Source of the DNA: Burkholderiaceae bacterium
GTDB lineage: Bacteria; Pseudomonadota; Gammaproteobacteria; Burkholderiales; Burkholderiaceae
NCBI GenBank assembly: GCA_947371415.1
Contig: CANBPJ010000082.1
Coordinates: 1-7,602 of the forward strand
Length of the DNA stretch: 7,602 nt
Direction: 5' to 3'
The notes beneath the pieces were generated by a model. It was not told where the DNA came from and did not search any database. It saw only the letters and a program-made list of their open reading frames with translations. Numbering within the stretch: the first letter of the stretch is position 1; every line of letters starts with the position of its first letter. The translations under genes and the position numbers were made by a program. This document shows positions 6,031-7,602 of the stretch, piece by piece.

Positions 6031-7245
6031 CTAGGCGTTAAAGGCGCCGCCATCTTCAAGCTCCTTGAGTTCGGTGCCGGCAATTCCCAATTCTTCAAGG
6101 ATTTCATGGGTGTGCTCGCCCAAGAGTGGAGGGTGCCGCGTTACCTCTTGAGGTGTACCCATGAGCTTTACTGCAAAGCCAATATTGGGAATCTTGCCTT
6201 CAATAGGGTGATCAATTTCCATGCGCATCTGGCGATGCTTGCCATGTTCACTATCAAACGCTTGAGGGTATGTATTGATTGGACCCGCTGGAATGCCATC
6301 AGCTAGGAGTAGTGCAACCCATTCTTCGCTGGTTTTTGTGGCGAAAGTTTTTTCAAGCTCACTCGCCAGAATTAAGCGATTGGCTAAGCGTAGTGGATTT
6401 GTTCTGAAGAGAGGATCTTCGAATAATTCTGGGCGACCAATCTTGTCGCAAAGCAATTTCCAGAGTTTCTGATTGGTAGCCCCCATCACAAAGTAGCCAT
6501 CAGAGGCTTTCATGGCCTGATAGGGTGCGCTCATATGATTGGCGGTACCGAGCTTGTACGGCTCTACTCCTGTGCCCCAGTATTGCGCTGTATCCCAGAT
6601 TGAAAAAGCTAATGCAGAGTCAAATAATGACGCATCAATAAATTGCCCTTCACCGGATTTACTCTTTCCAATGTAGGCCGACAAAATTCCATAAACGGCA
6701 AAGAGTGCGCAACCAATATCAGCTACAGGAACACCTGCCTTCACTGGTGGGCCGTCTGGATATCCTGTGACACTCATGACGCCTGACATGGCCTGCGCCA
6801 TGAGATCAAATCCTGGACGATCTGCCCAGGGACCAGTTTGACCAAATCCCGAGATGCTGGCATAGACCAAGCCAGGATTGATGTCCTTGAGTGATAGGTA
6901 GTCAATCCCCAGTTTTTTCATGACACCTGGGCGATAGTTTTCAACCAAGATGTCAGCTGTCTTTACCAATTCAAAGAATACTTTTTTGCCGGCCTCTGTT
7001 TTGAGATTAAGTGTCACGCTACGCTTATTGCGATTCATATTCAGAAAGCCCATGCTATCTGAACCCTTCATCTTGAATCCCATTGCTCCACGGGTTTGAT
7101 CTCCGGTACCAGGGGGCTCAATTTTGATGACATCAGCACCCAGGTCGGCTAAGAGCATGCAGCAGTAGGGACCCGCCATGACTTGACTCACGTCAAGAAC
7201 TCGGACGCCAGCCAGGGGCAAAGGCTTGCTGATAGGTGTTTTCAT
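6031..7245 (-). CDS. Class III CoA-transferase (CaiB/BaiF family)
   Basis: The enzyme moves CoA between carboxylic acids in the cytoplasm. It is 404 residues from ATG 7245, the usual family length. Family signatures are LPLAGVRVLDVSQVMAGPYC (9-28), LADLGADVIKIEPP (32-45), NRNKRSVTLNLK (71-82), VENYRPGVMKKLGIDY (101-116), and PGFDLMAQAMSG, whose Asp147 matches the catalytic aspartate that forms an acyl anhydride in formyl-CoA transferase. The frame stays open to an ATG at 7332, but that start would overlap the divergent gene and add 29 residues not typical of the family. Two adjacent ATGs (7248 and 7245) begin the conserved part. A GAG in TTGAGAC lies 6 bases before the ATG at 7245 and 3 before the one at 7248, so 7245 is slightly preferred. 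It is divergent from a Bug/TctC binding protein, so the pair may import and activate an organic acid. The substrate cannot be read from the sequence. Confidence 0.92.
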   Translation of the reverse strand: MKTPISKPLPLAGVRVLDVSQVMAGPYCCMLLADLGADVIKIEPPGTGDQTRGAMGFKMKGSDSMGFLNMNRNKRSVTLNLKTEAGKKVFFELVKTADILVENYRPGVMKKLGIDYLSLKDINPGLVYASISGFGQTGPWADRPGFDLMAQAMSGVMSVTGYPDGPPVKAGVPVADIGCALFAVYGILSAYIGKSKSGEGQFIDASLFDSALAFSIWDTAQYWGTGVEPYKLGTANHMSAPYQAMKASDGYFVMGATNQKLWKLLCDKIGRPELFEDPLFRTNPLRLANRLILASELEKTFATKTSEEWVALLLADGIPAGPINTYPQAFDSEHGKHRQMRMEIDHPIEGKIPNIGFAVKLMGTPQEVTRHPPLLGEHTHEILEELGIAGTELKELEDGGAFNA

Positions 7246-7324
7246 CATTGTCTCAATTGTTTTTATATGTTTAGATTGCAATGCTAATTGATAGCTCTGA
7301 ATATAAAACAAAAATGGAGACCGT
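7246..7324. promoter_or_regulatory. Divergent promoter region between CoA-transferase and binding-protein genes
   Basis: This 79-base AT-rich spacer must hold promoters for both directions. Toward the right, TTGCAA (7276-7281) and TATAAA (7302-7307) are the best hexamers, but their 20-base spacing is long and the leader would be only about 11 bases. A near-palindrome, TTAG ATTGCAAT G CTAA (7271-7287), has a perfect 8-bp palindromic core (7275-7282) and one extra base. It fits the loose T-N11-A shape of LysR-type operators. No regulator gene is in view. The location is firm; the individual sites are speculative. Confidence 0.4.
7316..7319 (+). promoter_or_regulatory. Ribosome binding site of the Bug/TctC-type gene
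   Basis: GGAG lies 5 bases before ATG 7325 and fixes that start. Confidence 0.65.
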
Positions 7325-7602
7325 ATGATCAATAAATCCTCCCAGTGGATTTTGCGCAGCTTTGCTTACCTAGCATTAGGTGTGTGTGGCGCATTGCCAC
7401 TATTTGCAAGTGCTCAGCAAAGTTTTCCCAGTAAGCCAATTCGTTTAATTGTCGGTTTCGCTCCTGGTGGCGGAACTGATATTGTGGCCCGTGCGATTGC
7501 TCCGAAGATGGGTGAGATTTTGGGTCAAAGCGTCATTATTGAAAATAAGTCTGGTGCCGCCGGCACCATTGGTGCGGACTTAGTTGCTAAGTCAAATCCA
7601 GA
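7325..7602 (+). CDS. Bug/TctC-family periplasmic solute-binding protein, 3' truncated by the window edge
   Basis: Ninety-two codons are visible and the frame is open at the window end; family members are usually about 320 residues. A signal peptide (about residues 1-30, with core YLALGVCGALPLFASA) is followed by FPSKPIRLIVGFAPGGGTDIVARAIAPKMGEILGQSVIIENKSGAAGTIGADLVA. This is the diagnostic N-terminal pattern of Bug proteins: P-IRLIVGFAPGGGTD, then a loop rich in GAAGTIG. These proteins bind carboxylates or related compounds in the periplasm, sometimes feeding a tripartite tricarboxylate transporter. Many in Burkholderiales have no linked transporter, and none is in view here. The start is supported by GGAG at 7316-7319. 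The gene is divergent from the CoA-transferase, which hints at a shared organic-acid substrate. Confidence 0.93.
   Translation, partial: MINKSSQWILRSFAYLALGVCGALPLFASAQQSFPSKPIRLIVGFAPGGGTDIVARAIAPKMGEILGQSVIIENKSGAAGTIGADLVAKSNP

Noticed and set aside
7246..7332. 29-residue N-terminal extension of the CoA-transferase
   Set aside because: It would overlap the start and ribosome site of the divergent gene. The conserved family N-terminus begins right after the ATGs at 7248 and 7245.
1..7602. Mobile element, CRISPR array or defence system
   Set aside because: I saw no transposase, integrase, terminal inverted repeats, spaced direct repeats or defence-type domains. Most of the window is ordinary metabolic and respiratory genes.

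Overview
The window looks like a piece of a betaproteobacterial chromosome. GC content is moderate, genes are tightly packed, and a Bug/TctC-type solute-binding protein lies beside a class III CoA-transferase, a pairing typical of Burkholderiales. A small-genome freshwater lineage such as Polynucleobacter would fit, but that is an inference from gene content and style, with no marker gene to prove it.

Layout. Positions 1-342 hold the 3' end of an alanine-rich, probably coiled-coil protein whose start lies outside the window. Positions 343-707 have no convincing gene. From 708 to 2259 there is a translationally coupled three-gene cassette: an SHP-type monoheme cytochrome c (DUF1924 family), a diheme cytochrome c (DHC family) and a membrane cytochrome b of the b561 type. 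Both junctions are 4-base ATGA overlaps. A multi-pass membrane sensor histidine kinase follows 59 bases later (2319-3761), with no response regulator beside it. After a 96-base gap containing two mutually exclusive hairpins comes a 700-residue exported alkyl sulfatase (3858-5960), which ends at a strong, probably bidirectional terminator (5982-6003). On the minus strand, reading toward that terminator, is a class III CoA-transferase (6031-7245). Divergent from it, and cut by the window end, is a Bug/TctC-type periplasmic binding protein (7325 onward).

How the parts may work together. In characterised relatives, the membrane cytochrome b, DHC and SHP form an electron chain from the quinol pool to a periplasmic heme protein that binds O2 or NO at an Asn-gated site. 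The cassette here keeps the heme motifs and the candidate Asn ligand. The kinase just downstream is a natural candidate to sense redox or membrane state and control the cassette, but its partner regulator must be encoded elsewhere. The alkyl sulfatase has a complete binuclear zinc site and probably releases sulfate from alkyl sulfate esters in the periplasm. The CoA-transferase and binding protein look like a carboxylate uptake and activation pair of unknown substrate.

No mobile element, CRISPR array, rRNA or tRNA was seen. The most interesting parts are the SHP/DHC/cytochrome b cassette with its partnerless kinase, and the possible RNA switch before the sulfatase.
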